Translations under genes and position numbers: made by a program
Assembly: GCF_029813785.1 (NCBI RefSeq)
Contig: NZ_JARVKY010000016.1
Location: 1-64,000 of the forward strand
Origin: Streptomyces sp. DH41
Lineage (GTDB): Bacteria; Actinomycetota; Actinomycetes; Streptomycetales; Streptomycetaceae
Reading direction: 5' to 3'
DNA: 64,000 nt
The notes under the pieces: model-generated
What the model was told of the DNA's origin: nothing
The model's input: the letters and a program-made list of their open reading frames with translations, nothing else
Databases searched by the model: none
In this document: positions 1-8,820 of the stretch, piece by piece
How the letters are laid out: each line of letters starts with the position of its first letter
Numbering within the stretch: position 1 is the stretch's first letter

Positions 1-118
1 CGGTGGTCATAGCGTAGGGGAAACGCCCGGTTACATTTCGAACCCGGAAGCTAAGCCTTACAGCGCCGATGGTACTGCAGGGGGGACCCTGTGGGAGAGT
101 AGGACGCCGCCGAACAAT
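1..118 (+). rRNA. rrf: 5S ribosomal RNA, 5' end cut by window
   Basis: The sequence reads like actinobacterial 5S rRNA, including the conserved ACGCCCGGTTACATTTCGAA loop B/C region and the closing 3' strand CGCCGCCGA that pairs with the 5' strand CGGTGGTC. The first few bases of the molecule lie left of the window, because the terminal helix starts only at its CGGTGG part. The rest of the rrn operon (16S, 23S) should lie upstream. The exact 3' end, near 116-118, is estimated. Confidence 0.95.
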
Positions 119-128
119 CATTGCGAGG

Positions 129-158
129 AAACCCCGCACCGGAAACGGTGCGGGGTTT
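129..158 (+). terminator. Rho-independent terminator of the rrn operon
   Basis: A 13-bp perfect stem (129-141 with 146-158) closes on a GAAA tetraloop and is followed by a short T-rich end, eleven bases after the 5S RNA. It also lies just past the stop codon of the response regulator on the other strand (166), so it may act in both directions. Confidence 0.9.
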
Positions 159-165
159 TCTGCGT

Positions 166-825
166 TTACCCCACCAATTTCGTGTCGTACGCGAGGATGA
201 CCGCCTGGACACGGTCCCTCGAGCCGGTCTTGGACAGGATGCGGCCCACATGGGTCTTGACCGTCGACTCGGCGAGGTGAAGGCGCTCGGCTATCTCCGT
301 GTTGGTCCAGCCCCGGCCCATCACCCGCAGGATCTCGGTCTCGCGGTCGGTGAGAGCGGCCAGGCGCGAATCGGGAGAGGGGTCGGGGTCGGCGGCGGCC
401 GGCAGATGGTGGACGTACGCGTCGAGCAGGCGACGGGTCAGGCTCGGGGCCACCACCGCATCGCCGGTGGCCACGGCGCGGATGCCGGAGAGGAGCTCCT
501 CCGGCTGGGCGTCCTTGACGAGGAAGCCGGAGGCACCGGCACGCAGACCGGAGTAGGCGTACTCGTCGAGGTCGAAGGTCGTGAGGATGAGGACGCGGGT
601 GCGGCCACCGGCCGCGACGATGCGCCGGGTCGCCTCGATGCCGTCCAGGCCGGGCATCCGGACGTCCATGAGGACGACGTCGGGGTGGAGTTCGGCCGTC
701 GCACGGACGGCTTCGGCGCCATTGGCGGCCTCGCCCACGACCGTCATGTCGTCCTGGCTCTCCAGGAGCATCCGGAAGCCGAAACGCTGGAGCGGCTGGT
801 CGTCGGCGATGAGGACGGTGGTCAC
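166..825 (-). CDS. NarL/FixJ-type response regulator
   Basis: A 219-residue two-domain regulator. The receiver domain (about 1-120) has the acidic pair D8-D9, phosphoacceptor D54 in VVLMDVRMPG and K104 in FLVKD. The C-terminal LuxR-type HTH (about 155-215) contains LTDRETEILRVMGRGWTNTEIA and the recognition segment ESTVKTHVGRIL. Its ATG overlaps the stop of the upstream histidine kinase by 4 bp (ATGA), so the two form one translationally coupled pair. The kinase presumably phosphorylates D54 and the dimer then binds promoter DNA. The stimulus and targets cannot be told from the sequence; this family is large in Streptomyces. Confidence 0.93.
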   Translation of the reverse strand: MTTVLIADDQPLQRFGFRMLLESQDDMTVVGEAANGAEAVRATAELHPDVVLMDVRMPGLDGIEATRRIVAAGGRTRVLILTTFDLDEYAYSGLRAGASGFLVKDAQPEELLSGIRAVATGDAVVAPSLTRRLLDAYVHHLPAAADPDPSPDSRLAALTDRETEILRVMGRGWTNTEIAERLHLAESTVKTHVGRILSKTGSRDRVQAVILAYDTKLVG

Positions 826-2090
826 TGCGGGGGTTCCTCCGGTAGGTGCAGGTGTACGCGCCAGCCCCCCTCGGGGAGTTGACGCGGGCCGGCCTCCAGT
901 GTGCCGCCGTACAGGGACGTTCGCTCACGCATTCCGGGCAGACCGCGGCCGTCGGAGAGGGCGGGGACCGGGCCGCCGCGGCCGGTGTCGGTGACGGTGA
1001 GGGCGACGGCGCCGCCGGTGTCGTAGGAGAGGTCGATGTGGGCGGTGGCGTCGGGGCCGGCGTGCTTGAGGGTGTTGGTGAGGGCCTCCTGGATGACGCG
1101 GTAGACCGTGAGCTGGCGGCCCTCCGGGAGCGTGGGACGGCCCTTGACCGTCGTACGGACGGGGAGGCCCGCCTTGCGGACGCCGTCGAGGAGTTGGTCG
1201 AGGTCGGTGAGCGCGGGTTGCGGGTTCAGTTCGGCCACCTGGGTGCCGTCCTGGTCCTCGTCGCGCAGGACGTCGAGCAGGCGGCGTAGTTCGTCCAGGG
1301 CCTGACGGCTGGTGGTGCCGATGGCGTCCAGGGCCTGGGCGGCGCGTTCGGGAGACTTGGCGGCGGCGTAGCGGCCGCCGTCGGCGAGGCCGGTGATGAC
1401 GGAGAGGTTGTGGCCGATGATGTCGTGCATCTCGCGGGCTATGCGCGCGCGTTCGGCGGCGGCGGCGAGCCGGAGCTGCTGGTCGCGTTCGGTCTCCAGG
1501 CGGAGGGCGCGGTCCTCACGGGCCTCGGCGTAGTTGCGCCGCGTTCGGACGGTGATGGCGATGAGAGCGACGACGCCGATGGACAGGAGCTGGGAACCGA
1601 TCTGTTGGTGCCACGGGTTCCCTCCCTCTCCGTAGCGTGCCAGGGAGACGCAGGTCGAGCTCGTCACCAGTGCCGTCGCCCACCACATATTGCGCAGAGG
1701 CAGGCGCAGGGCGATGTGGTAGAGGAGGAACAGTTGGTGGAACAGGGACGCCTGAAGGGCGGCGCCCGTCCAGGCGTTCAGGAGGGCGAACGGCGCGGCG
1801 ACGAGTAGGACCGTTCGGGGGTGGGCGCGTCGCCAGAGCAGGGTGACCGAGAAGCCGAGGCTCATGGTGAGGAGGAGCCAGCCCGGCACGTCGAGGTTGT
1901 GGGCGTTGTAGCGCCAGCCACCGCCGGTGTAGTCGATCAGAGCCGCTGTGACCCAGAAGCCGGTGAAGCCCAGGTCCCACACGAGCGGACGGCGACGGTC
2001 GAAGGCGCGTACTCGATCGATGGCACGCTGCACGTACTCGGTGAGGGGTTCGGCCGGCCGTTCTTCCGGCGAGGGCTTCACGGGCTGCAT
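822..2090 (-). CDS. Sensor histidine kinase, NarL-partner type
   Basis: Membrane histidine kinase of about 422 residues from the chosen start. The N-terminal half has four or five hydrophobic segments (for example LVWDLGFTGFWVTAALI and LLSIGVVALIAITV) with very short loops, so it may sense a signal within the membrane. The HisKA_3 box ERARIAREMHDIIGHNL places the phosphorylated His at about 222. A HATPase domain follows with N-box VIQEALTNTLKHA and glycine motifs DTGRGG and GRGLPGMRER. A longer frame starting at 2186 exists, but it would overlap the divergent acetyltransferase start, so the Met at 2090 (MQPVKPSPEE) is preferred. Confidence 0.9.
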   Translation of the reverse strand: MQPVKPSPEERPAEPLTEYVQRAIDRVRAFDRRRPLVWDLGFTGFWVTAALIDYTGGGWRYNAHNLDVPGWLLLTMSLGFSVTLLWRRAHPRTVLLVAAPFALLNAWTGAALQASLFHQLFLLYHIALRLPLRNMWWATALVTSSTCVSLARYGEGGNPWHQQIGSQLLSIGVVALIAITVRTRRNYAEAREDRALRLETERDQQLRLAAAAERARIAREMHDIIGHNLSVITGLADGGRYAAAKSPERAAQALDAIGTTSRQALDELRRLLDVLRDEDQDGTQVAELNPQPALTDLDQLLDGVRKAGLPVRTTVKGRPTLPEGRQLTVYRVIQEALTNTLKHAGPDATAHIDLSYDTGGAVALTVTDTGRGGPVPALSDGRGLPGMRERTSLYGGTLEAGPRQLPEGGWRVHLHLPEEPPQ

Positions 2091-2184
2091 TCGACCATGG
2101 TCGGGGATCCCGGCCCGGAGGGCGTCCTTCCGAGGGCCGTATATCAGGTGAGGGCCGTAGTACCCGGGTATTACGGTGGCCCGC

Positions 2185-2745
2185 ATGAGTGCCTCGGTCC
2201 CCGGTGACTACGTGATCCGCTCCATACATGCCGACGAGTGGCCGGCCGTGAAGGAGCTGCGGCTTCGCGCGCTGCGGGACCCGGTCGCGCATCTCGCGTA
2301 TCTGGAGACGTACGACGACGCCGCGGCCCGGCCCGACTCCTACTGGCAGAAGCGGGCGGCCGACGCCGCCGAGGGCGCGTCCGGGGCGCGGCAGATCGTC
2401 GCGGTGGGGCCCGGGGGCCGGTGGCTCGGCACGCTGACCGTGCTGGTCGAGGAGGCCGGGGCGCCAGACTGGGCCGGGTTCCCCGTGGAGCGGCGGCAGG
2501 GGCACGTGGTCGGGGTGTTCGTACGGCCCGAGTGGCGGGGGAGCGGGCTGACCGGGGCGCTGTTCGACGCCGGGGTGGAGTGGGCCTGGGGGAGCGGCCT
2601 GGAGGCGGTGCGGCTGATCGTGCACCCGGACAACGGGCGGGCGCAGGGCTTCTACCGGAAGGCGGGGTTCGCGCCGAGCGGGCGGACGGTGCCGCTGGCG
2701 GGCGTACCCGGTGACCACGAGCTGGAGTACGTGCTCGAGCGGTGA
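2185..2745 (+). CDS. GNAT family N-acetyltransferase
   Basis: Single-domain acetyltransferase of about 186 residues that would move an acetyl group from acetyl-CoA to an unknown amine. The acetyl-CoA-binding motif A is seen as VFVRPEWRGSGLTGALFDA, and motif B as VRLIVHPDNGRAQGFYRKAGF, the usual strand-helix ending of GNAT proteins. Start MSASVPGDY at 2185 is preferred over the Met at 2176, although no strong ribosome binding site is visible for either. It is divergent from the histidine kinase, with about 95 bp between them, and has no operon partner. Confidence 0.88.
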   Translation: MSASVPGDYVIRSIHADEWPAVKELRLRALRDPVAHLAYLETYDDAAARPDSYWQKRAADAAEGASGARQIVAVGPGGRWLGTLTVLVEEAGAPDWAGFPVERRQGHVVGVFVRPEWRGSGLTGALFDAGVEWAWGSGLEAVRLIVHPDNGRAQGFYRKAGFAPSGRTVPLAGVPGDHELEYVLER

Positions 2746-2759
2746 CACGGGCCCCGAGA

Positions 2760-2822
2760 GCCCGTGTCCGTGTCCGTGCCCGTGTCCGTGCCCGTGCCCG
2801 AGCCCGTGCCCGTGCACGAGTC
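2760..2822. repeat. Hexanucleotide-type tandem repeat (CCGTGT/CCGTGC)n
   Basis: About ten copies of a 6-bp unit, CCGTGT or CCGTGC with some CCGAGC, fill the gap between the convergent acetyltransferase and TraG-like genes. It is probably non-coding slippage-type sequence. Confidence 0.75.
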
Positions 2823-2830
2823 CGTCGCCG

Positions 2831-4375
2831 TCATACCGGCAGTTCGTCGTGGGGCCAGCGGGCTCGGCCCTGCTCGCGGGACCGGAGCAGGGCCAGGGTC
2901 GGCATGCCCCGGTCGGCCCCGGAGGCCAGCAGCTCCGGCAGCTGGGGAAGCGGGGCCACGGCCGCGACGTCGTCCAGGACGAGCGTCATTGGTGGGTCGA
3001 GGCGACCGGAGGATGACCGTTCGGCCATGCGCCGGCCGCGCTCGACCACGCTTGAGACGAGCGCCGTCAGCAGCGGCATCGCGCCCGGGCTCGTCCGGGG
3101 GTCTTCGATGGATTCACCCACCACGTAAAGGGTTCCCTGTTCGTGGATGAAGGAATCCAAGGCGAGGGCATCATTTCGGTTGGGAGTGCACGCCTCACGG
3201 ATGTTGACCGTCGAGAGCGTGGCCAGGGCACGGGTCGTCAGCTGCTGGGCCATGTCCCGGCGTTCGGGGTGGGCGGTCAGGGCCCCTTCGAGTTCGCCCG
3301 CGGCGCCGGGTGCGGCCTTGGGGTGGGTACGGAGGACGCGTACGGCGTCCTGGATCTGGAGGCCCTGCGACCAGCGGTGTACATGGCGGACGGTGCGGCC
3401 GTCGATGGCGGCGGCGTGGAGGTAGCTGCGCAGGAGCAGCTCGGCGGTGTCGCCGACCGCCTGGTCGAGCCGGGCGGTGGGGCGGACGGGGGTGAGGAGC
3501 CCGGCCGCTCTGCTCATGGCCGTCTGCCGGTCCTCGCAGCCCGCGGTGGGGGACCAGTGGAGGCGTGCCGGAGTGTCGCAGAGGTGGCTCGGGTCGTAGA
3601 GGTGGCAGGGGCCGAGTTTCGCGCGGGCGTCCTTGGTGTCCGACCACAGGGCCGGGTTCGAGGTGATGACGAGGGCGGGGCCCGCGGCGTCGCGTACCGC
3701 GTGGACGGCGGTCGAGTGGCGGATGTCGGGCGGGCCGTAGTGCACCGTGGCTTCGGCGCGGTTCGCCTCCCACCCGCCGCCCCGCCCACCGTGGGACGCG
3801 GGGGCGGACGCGGGGGCGAGGGTGGTGGCCAGGGGCTCCTCTGCCGGCGGTGTCTCCTGGCGTGGTGATCTCGGGGTCGGTACCTCGTGCGCCGGTACCT
3901 CATGCATCGGTGCCGGCGCCGGCGCCGGTGCCGGTGTAGAGGTGGGGGCCGGTTCAGGTGTCGGCTTCGGTCGTGGCTCAGGGCGTGACGCTCGCCGCTG
4001 TTGCCGCACCGCCCGCCAGCGGGCCACCGTGCCCAGTACGAAGACGGTCAGGACCACCAGCACCATCATCTGGCCGATGAACAGCCCCCAGAACAGCCCG
4101 TACCCGGAGAGTGCCGTCTCGGGGGTGTCCGGCCAGGCGCCGGGGATGTCCTGGGGATCGGAGATCAGGTGGCGCAGGGCCAGGGGCGTACCGGAGAAGC
4201 TGACGCCGGCCGGCCAGGAGCCGTGGGCGAAGAGGGCGGACAGGCCGGTCGCCGTCCACACCAGCACGGTCATGCCGAGGATGAAGGCGAGGATGCCGAG
4301 GAGCAGGCCGTCGGGGATGCCGCCCTGCTGGGCCGGCCGCCTGCTGTGATGGTCGCCCGGTCCGTCCGGTCTCAT
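2831..4375 (-). CDS. TraG/VirD4-like type IV secretion coupling protein lacking a P-loop
   Basis: A 514-residue protein. Two hydrophobic segments lie near the N-terminus (GLLLGILAFILGMTVLVWTA and GLFIGQMMVLVVLTVFVLG), then a low-complexity Pro/Ala linker (about 130-200), then a cytosolic domain. That domain follows VirD4/TraG coupling ATPases: ALVITSNPALWSDTKDARAKLG matches their post-Walker-A strand, and MTLVLDDVAAVAPLPQLPELL matches Walker B with the APLP-LP-L signature. Where a GxxGxGK P-loop should precede ALVITSN there is only TAVHAVRDAAGP, so ATP binding of the usual kind is doubtful. It is the last gene of a six-gene minus-strand secretion-like cluster. Inference: an inner-membrane receptor or assembly subunit rather than a motor. 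Confidence 0.75.
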   Translation of the reverse strand: MRPDGPGDHHSRRPAQQGGIPDGLLLGILAFILGMTVLVWTATGLSALFAHGSWPAGVSFSGTPLALRHLISDPQDIPGAWPDTPETALSGYGLFWGLFIGQMMVLVVLTVFVLGTVARWRAVRQQRRASRPEPRPKPTPEPAPTSTPAPAPAPAPMHEVPAHEVPTPRSPRQETPPAEEPLATTLAPASAPASHGGRGGGWEANRAEATVHYGPPDIRHSTAVHAVRDAAGPALVITSNPALWSDTKDARAKLGPCHLYDPSHLCDTPARLHWSPTAGCEDRQTAMSRAAGLLTPVRPTARLDQAVGDTAELLLRSYLHAAAIDGRTVRHVHRWSQGLQIQDAVRVLRTHPKAAPGAAGELEGALTAHPERRDMAQQLTTRALATLSTVNIREACTPNRNDALALDSFIHEQGTLYVVGESIEDPRTSPGAMPLLTALVSSVVERGRRMAERSSSGRLDPPMTLVLDDVAAVAPLPQLPELLASGADRGMPTLALLRSREQGRARWPHDELPV

Positions 4376-4422
4376 GCGTCCGGTCCCTCCCGTCTCATGC
4401 GTCCGGCCGCTCCCGTCTTCCC

Positions 4423-4500
4423 GCGCCGCCGTCGATCCGGAGTCCTGCGCCGCCGTCGGTCCGGAGTCCTGCGCCGCCGTCGGTCCGGATTCCTACGCCA
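4423..4500. repeat. 24-bp tandem repeat, three copies and a partial fourth
   Basis: The unit GCGCCGCCGTCGGTCCGGAG plus TCCT is repeated at 4423, 4447 and 4471 with one or two changes, then decays at 4495. The repeat fills most of the gap between the VirB4-like and TraG-like genes and touches the VirB4-like stop codon. Confidence 0.8.
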
Positions 4501-5905
4501 CCGTCGACTCGGAGGAGTCGCCGATGTGCTGTTCCATGAAGGCCGCCGCCCGTTCCTCCGCCTCCAGTTCGGCGGCGCGCAGGGCGTCGTCGTTGAAGTC
4601 GGCGGAGGACTCGGTCATCGCCCGGTCGGTGAAGACCAGGGGGCGTTCGGTCTCGGTGATCAGGTGTTTCACGACTTGGACGTTGCCGTTGACGTCCCAC
4701 ACGGCGATGCCGGGGGTGAGGGACGGGATGATCTCCACGGCCCAGCGTGGCAGGCCAAGGACGCGGCCCGTGGCCCGTGCCTCGTCGGCCTTCTGGGCGT
4801 AGATGGTCCGGGTGGAGGCCATCTTCAGGATGGCCGCGGCCTCTCTGGCCGCCGCGCCGTCGACGACGTCCGACAGGTGGTGCACCACCGCCACGAACGA
4901 CAGACCCAGCCGTCGCCCGAACTTGAGCAGCCGCTGGAACAGCTGCGCCACGAACGGGCTGTTGATGATGTGCCAGGCCTCCTCGACCAGGAAGATGCGC
5001 TTCTTCCGGTCGGGCCGGATCCAGGTGTGCTCCAGCCACACGCCGACGATGGCCATGAGGATCGGCATGGCGATGGAGTTGCGGTCGATGTGGGAGAGGT
5101 CGAAGACGATGAGGGGCGCGTCGAGGTCGATGCCGACCGTCGTCGGGCCGTCGAACATGCCGCGCAGGTCGCCGTCGACGAGGCGGTCCAGGACCAGCGC
5201 CACGTCCAGGCCCCATGCCCGTACGTCGTCTATGGCGACGTTCATCGCCTCGGCCGACTCCGGCTCGGGGTGGCGGAGCTGCTCGACGATGTCGGTGAGG
5301 ACCGGCTGGCGCTGGACGATGGTCTCGTTGACGTAGGCGTGCGCGACCTTGAGCGCGAAGCCGGAGCGCTCGTCCAGGCCGTGCCCCATCGCGACCTCGA
5401 TGATCGTGCGGAGCAGCGCCAGCTGGCCGGTCGTCGTGATCGCCGGGTCGAGGGGGTTGAGCCGGATGCCCTGGTCGAGTGCGGCCATCGGGTCCAGCCG
5501 GATCGGAGTTATACCCAGCTGCTGCGCGATGAGGTTCCATTCACCGGCCCCGTCCTCGCCCTGGGCGTCCAGGACGACGACCTGGCGGTCGCGGAAGCGG
5601 AGCTGGCGCAGCACGTACGTCTTCTCCAGCGCCGACTTGCCGTTGCCGGACTCGCCGAGCACCAGCCAGTGCGGGGCGGGGAGCTGCTGGCCGTACAGCT
5701 GGAAGGGGTCGTAGATGTAGCCCTTGCCGGAGTAGACCTCGCGGCCGATGATCACGCCGGAGTCGCCGAGGCCGGGTGCGGCGGTCGGCAGGTAGACGGC
5801 CTGCGCCTGGCCCGTGGAGGTACGGACCGGGAGGCGGGTCGACTCGACCTTCCCGAAGAGGAAGGACGTGAAGGCTTCGGTGAGGACGGACAGCGGGTCC
5901 CGCAT
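4493..5905 (-). CDS. VirB4-like type IV secretion ATPase
   Basis: A 470-residue P-loop ATPase. Walker A is GESGNGKS at 84-91; Walker B is RIFLVEEAWHII near residue 300, and VVHHLSDV with the following TRTIYAQK match the VirB4/TraC C-terminal core. The segment before Walker A (GREVYSGKGYIYDPFQLYG) is typical of actinobacterial VirB4-like proteins, which lack the long N-terminal domain. That domain is probably supplied by the neighbouring SCO6880-type protein, 12 bp upstream in the same operon. It should energise assembly or substrate transfer at the inner membrane. Confidence 0.88.
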   Translation of the reverse strand: MRDPLSVLTEAFTSFLFGKVESTRLPVRTSTGQAQAVYLPTAAPGLGDSGVIIGREVYSGKGYIYDPFQLYGQQLPAPHWLVLGESGNGKSALEKTYVLRQLRFRDRQVVVLDAQGEDGAGEWNLIAQQLGITPIRLDPMAALDQGIRLNPLDPAITTTGQLALLRTIIEVAMGHGLDERSGFALKVAHAYVNETIVQRQPVLTDIVEQLRHPEPESAEAMNVAIDDVRAWGLDVALVLDRLVDGDLRGMFDGPTTVGIDLDAPLIVFDLSHIDRNSIAMPILMAIVGVWLEHTWIRPDRKKRIFLVEEAWHIINSPFVAQLFQRLLKFGRRLGLSFVAVVHHLSDVVDGAAAREAAAILKMASTRTIYAQKADEARATGRVLGLPRWAVEIIPSLTPGIAVWDVNGNVQVVKHLITETERPLVFTDRAMTESSADFNDDALRAAELEAEERAAAFMEQHIGDSSESTVA

Positions 5906-5917
5906 CAGGCTCAGCCC

Positions 5918-7477
5918 CTACCTTCGGATGCCGGTGGCGAACGGAAGTGTGTTCACGAAGGCGCGATGGTGCTCACGGTCGCACCACTCCAGTTTCAGGT
6001 ACGACTTTCCGGCCGAGGCTCGTATCGTCCGCTTGTCGCGGGCCAGTGACTCGGGGGAACGGGAGGAGACCGTGATGTAGCCGACCAGGTTGACGCCGGC
6101 CGCGCCGCTGGCGAGGTCCTCGCCGCGCTGGTCGAGACGCGAGTGGGCGGCCATGTCGCGAGGGTCGACGGTGCGGTTCATCTTGGCGGCGCGGGAGGCC
6201 TCGGCGTCGTCGTTGGTCTTCTCGGTCAGCATGCGTTCGATGGCGACCTCGGTGGGTTCGAGGTCCATCGTCACGGCGACCGTGCGGATGACGTCCGGGG
6301 TGTGGACGAGGAGCGGCGCGAGGAAGTTCACGCCGACCGGGGTCATCGGCCACTCCTTGATCCAGGCGGTGGCGTGGCACCAGGGGGCGCGGGTGGAGGA
6401 CTCGCGGGTCTTGGCCTGGAGGTAGGTGGGCTCCATGGCGTCCAGCTCGGCCGGCCAGGCGTTGCGCTTGGTCATCGCCTGGATGTGGTCGATGGGGTGG
6501 TCCGGGTCGTACATGGCGTGGATGAGGGAGGCGAGCCGTCCCTGACCCAGCGGCTGGCGTACGCGGATGTCGGCTTCCTGGAGGCGGGAGCAGATGTCGG
6601 TCAGCTCGCGCGCCATCACCACCGCGAGGCCCGCGTCCCGGTCCAGCTTGCGCCCGTTCTGCGGCCGGGCGGCACGGGCCATGGTGTGCGCCTCGGCGGC
6701 CAGCTCGCGGGTGTAGTGCATGCAGGCGACGAGGTAGGCGCGGTGCTGCTCGCTGCTGGTGGACACCATGGACTGCAGCTGGTCGTACGACTGCCTCAGC
6801 CACGGCGGCGACTTCTCGTCGCCGCGCTGGGAGACGTCCTTGGCGTGCGCGTCGGGGTCGGCCGGGAGGGTGCGGGCGAGCATCTGGATGCGGGTGACGA
6901 AGCCGTCGCCGTTGGCCACGTGCTTGAGCAGGGTGCCGAAGCGGTCGACGAGGGCTTCCTGGTCCTCGGAGTCGCGCAGGCCGACGCCGGGTCCCTCGAT
7001 CTCGATCGCGGCCGTCACCGTCTTGCGGTCGGCGTGCAGCAGTACGGCGATCTCGTCGGGGCCGAAGGGCGCCGCCAGCCACGTGATGCGGCCGATGCCG
7101 GGCGGCGGGCCGACCTCGACCTCCCGCCCGTCGATCCTGGTGCCGGCCTCGACGGCGCCGGAACGGTAGGTGGTACCGCGGCGCAGCGTCCGCTTGAAGC
7201 TGCGGTTGATCTCGAACCACTTGTAGAACGTCCGGTGCTTGTACGGCACGTAGACCGCCGCCAGCGCGAGCATCGGGAAACCGACGAGCAGCACGATCCG
7301 CAGGGTCAGGACGGGGACGAGGAGCCCACTCATCATGCCGAGGAACGCGCCGACGACGATCAGCGCGATCTCACCCGTCTCGCGGTTGCGGCCGACGATC
7401 GCGTTCGGCCGGGCGCGGCCGATCAGATACGTACGGCGGCGCGTGACCGGATGGGACACGTGGGACTCGGTCGTCAA
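5918..7477 (-). CDS. SCO6880-type protein (PrgI/VirB4 N-terminal-like), secretion locus
   Basis: A 519-residue protein with two adjacent transmembrane segments near 38-80 (IALIVVGAFLGMMSGLLVPV and LRIVLLVGFPMLALAAVYV), like the VirB3/PrgI-type N-terminus. A large soluble domain without a P-loop follows. It resembles the actinobacterial family named after SCO6880, which usually sits beside a VirB4-like ATPase. Inference: together the two genes make a split VirB3-VirB4 unit. Its ATG overlaps the stop of the upstream membrane protein by 4 bp, and the ATPase follows after 12 bp, so they are coupled in one transcript. Confidence 0.8.
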   Translation of the reverse strand: MTTESHVSHPVTRRRTYLIGRARPNAIVGRNRETGEIALIVVGAFLGMMSGLLVPVLTLRIVLLVGFPMLALAAVYVPYKHRTFYKWFEINRSFKRTLRRGTTYRSGAVEAGTRIDGREVEVGPPPGIGRITWLAAPFGPDEIAVLLHADRKTVTAAIEIEGPGVGLRDSEDQEALVDRFGTLLKHVANGDGFVTRIQMLARTLPADPDAHAKDVSQRGDEKSPPWLRQSYDQLQSMVSTSSEQHRAYLVACMHYTRELAAEAHTMARAARPQNGRKLDRDAGLAVVMARELTDICSRLQEADIRVRQPLGQGRLASLIHAMYDPDHPIDHIQAMTKRNAWPAELDAMEPTYLQAKTRESSTRAPWCHATAWIKEWPMTPVGVNFLAPLLVHTPDVIRTVAVTMDLEPTEVAIERMLTEKTNDDAEASRAAKMNRTVDPRDMAAHSRLDQRGEDLASGAAGVNLVGYITVSSRSPESLARDKRTIRASAGKSYLKLEWCDREHHRAFVNTLPFATGIRR

Positions 7478-8820
7478 CGCCCGTCACCTCCTGTGCTGTT
7501 GCTACCGCTGGTGTTGCGGTTGGTGCTGGCGTGGGGCGTGTTCACCGGGCTGCCGGAGCGCGGTGCGGGTGCGGCGGAGGGGACATTTCCGCCGCCGCCG
7601 TTCGAGGGGCGCGTGCTGTGCGCGGCGACTCCGCCGGAGGCGGGGTTCGAGGGACGGGACGCGGAGGAGGACGACGACTGGCCGCCGCCTCCGCCGTCGC
7701 CGTTGTGGCGGGTGCTGTGGGTTCTGATGCCCTGGGCGACCAGGTTCGCCGGGGAGCTCATGACGGCCGCGGCCTTGCCCTCGGCGCCCTGCATGAGGCG
7801 GTTGTTGCGGCTGTTCGCGATCTCGTCGCCGAAGCCGGGGACGAAGCGGTAGATCATCGCGGAGGCGAAGATGGCCAGCAGGATGATCGCGAGGCCGGAG
7901 ACGATGGCGGCGACGGAGTCGGGCCCCTCCTCCGTGGTCAGCGCGCCGGCGAGGCCCAGCACGATGACGATCACCGGCTTCACCATGATGATCGCGATCA
8001 TGATGCCCGCCCAGCGGCGGACATGGCCCCACAGGTTCTTGTCGACCAGGCCGGCGTAGACGACGACACCGAGCAGGGCACCGACGTACAGCAGGACGGC
8101 CCGCAGATACAGCTCCAGGTACAGCACGCCCGCGGCGATGATCGACACGAACGACACCAGGATCAGCATGATGGGGCCGCCGCCGATGTCGTCGCCCTGC
8201 TCCAGCGCTTGGGAGAACGTGCCGAAGAAGGTGTCCGTCTGATCGCCGGTGCCCTTGGCCAGAACCTCGGTCACGGCGTCGGTCGCGGACACGACCGTGT
8301 ACAGGATCAGCGGCGTGAAGGCCGAGGCCAGGACGGTCAGCCAGAGGAACCCGACGGCCTCGGAGAGCGCGGTGGTGAAGGGGACGCCGCGCATGGCGCG
8401 CTTGGCGACCGCCAGAAGCCAGAGGATCAGCGTGAGGATCGCCGACGCTCCGAAGACGACGGCGTACTGCTTGAGGAACGTGCCGTTCGTGAAGTCGACT
8501 TCGGCGGTGTTCTTCACGGCGTCGCTGAGGACGTCGACGGTCCACGCGGCGGCGTCGGCACAGCCCTTGGCGAGGGAGGAGAGGGGGTCGAGGGAGGAGG
8601 GGAGGGTGTCGGGGGTTTCCCCGCCGCCTCCGGTGGAGCCGCCGCCTTCGCCTCGTTCGCAGTAGTCCTTGGCGGGGCCGCGGATGAGGTCACAGGGGTC
8701 CTCGGTGTCCGTCGGCGTGGGGGTGGGCGCGGCAAAGGCACGGGTGGCCAGCAGCACCGTGGCGGCCTGCACTGCTGCAACAGCGGCTGTGACCTTGAGG
8801 GCGCGGTGGTTAGCGCGCAT
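7474..8820 (-). CDS. VirB6/TrbL-like polytopic membrane protein
   Basis: A 448-residue protein. It begins with a signal-like segment (VTAAVAAVQAATVLLATRAFA) and a Thr-Pro stretch with two Cys (PCDLIRGPAKDYC). Six or so transmembrane helices follow between about 110 and 330, including ILTLILWLLAV and IMIAIIMVKPVIVIVLGLAGA. The C-terminal tail of about 110 residues is Gly/Ser/Asn-rich and disordered. The layout is that of VirB6/TrbL channel subunits. Its start overlaps the VirB8-like gene by 11 bp and its end overlaps the SCO6880-type gene by 4 bp. Confidence 0.8.
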   Translation of the reverse strand: MRANHRALKVTAAVAAVQAATVLLATRAFAAPTPTPTDTEDPCDLIRGPAKDYCERGEGGGSTGGGGETPDTLPSSLDPLSSLAKGCADAAAWTVDVLSDAVKNTAEVDFTNGTFLKQYAVVFGASAILTLILWLLAVAKRAMRGVPFTTALSEAVGFLWLTVLASAFTPLILYTVVSATDAVTEVLAKGTGDQTDTFFGTFSQALEQGDDIGGGPIMLILVSFVSIIAAGVLYLELYLRAVLLYVGALLGVVVYAGLVDKNLWGHVRRWAGIMIAIIMVKPVIVIVLGLAGALTTEEGPDSVAAIVSGLAIILLAIFASAMIYRFVPGFGDEIANSRNNRLMQGAEGKAAAVMSSPANLVAQGIRTHSTRHNGDGGGGGQSSSSSASRPSNPASGGVAAHSTRPSNGGGGNVPSAAPAPRSGSPVNTPHASTNRNTSGSNSTGGDGR

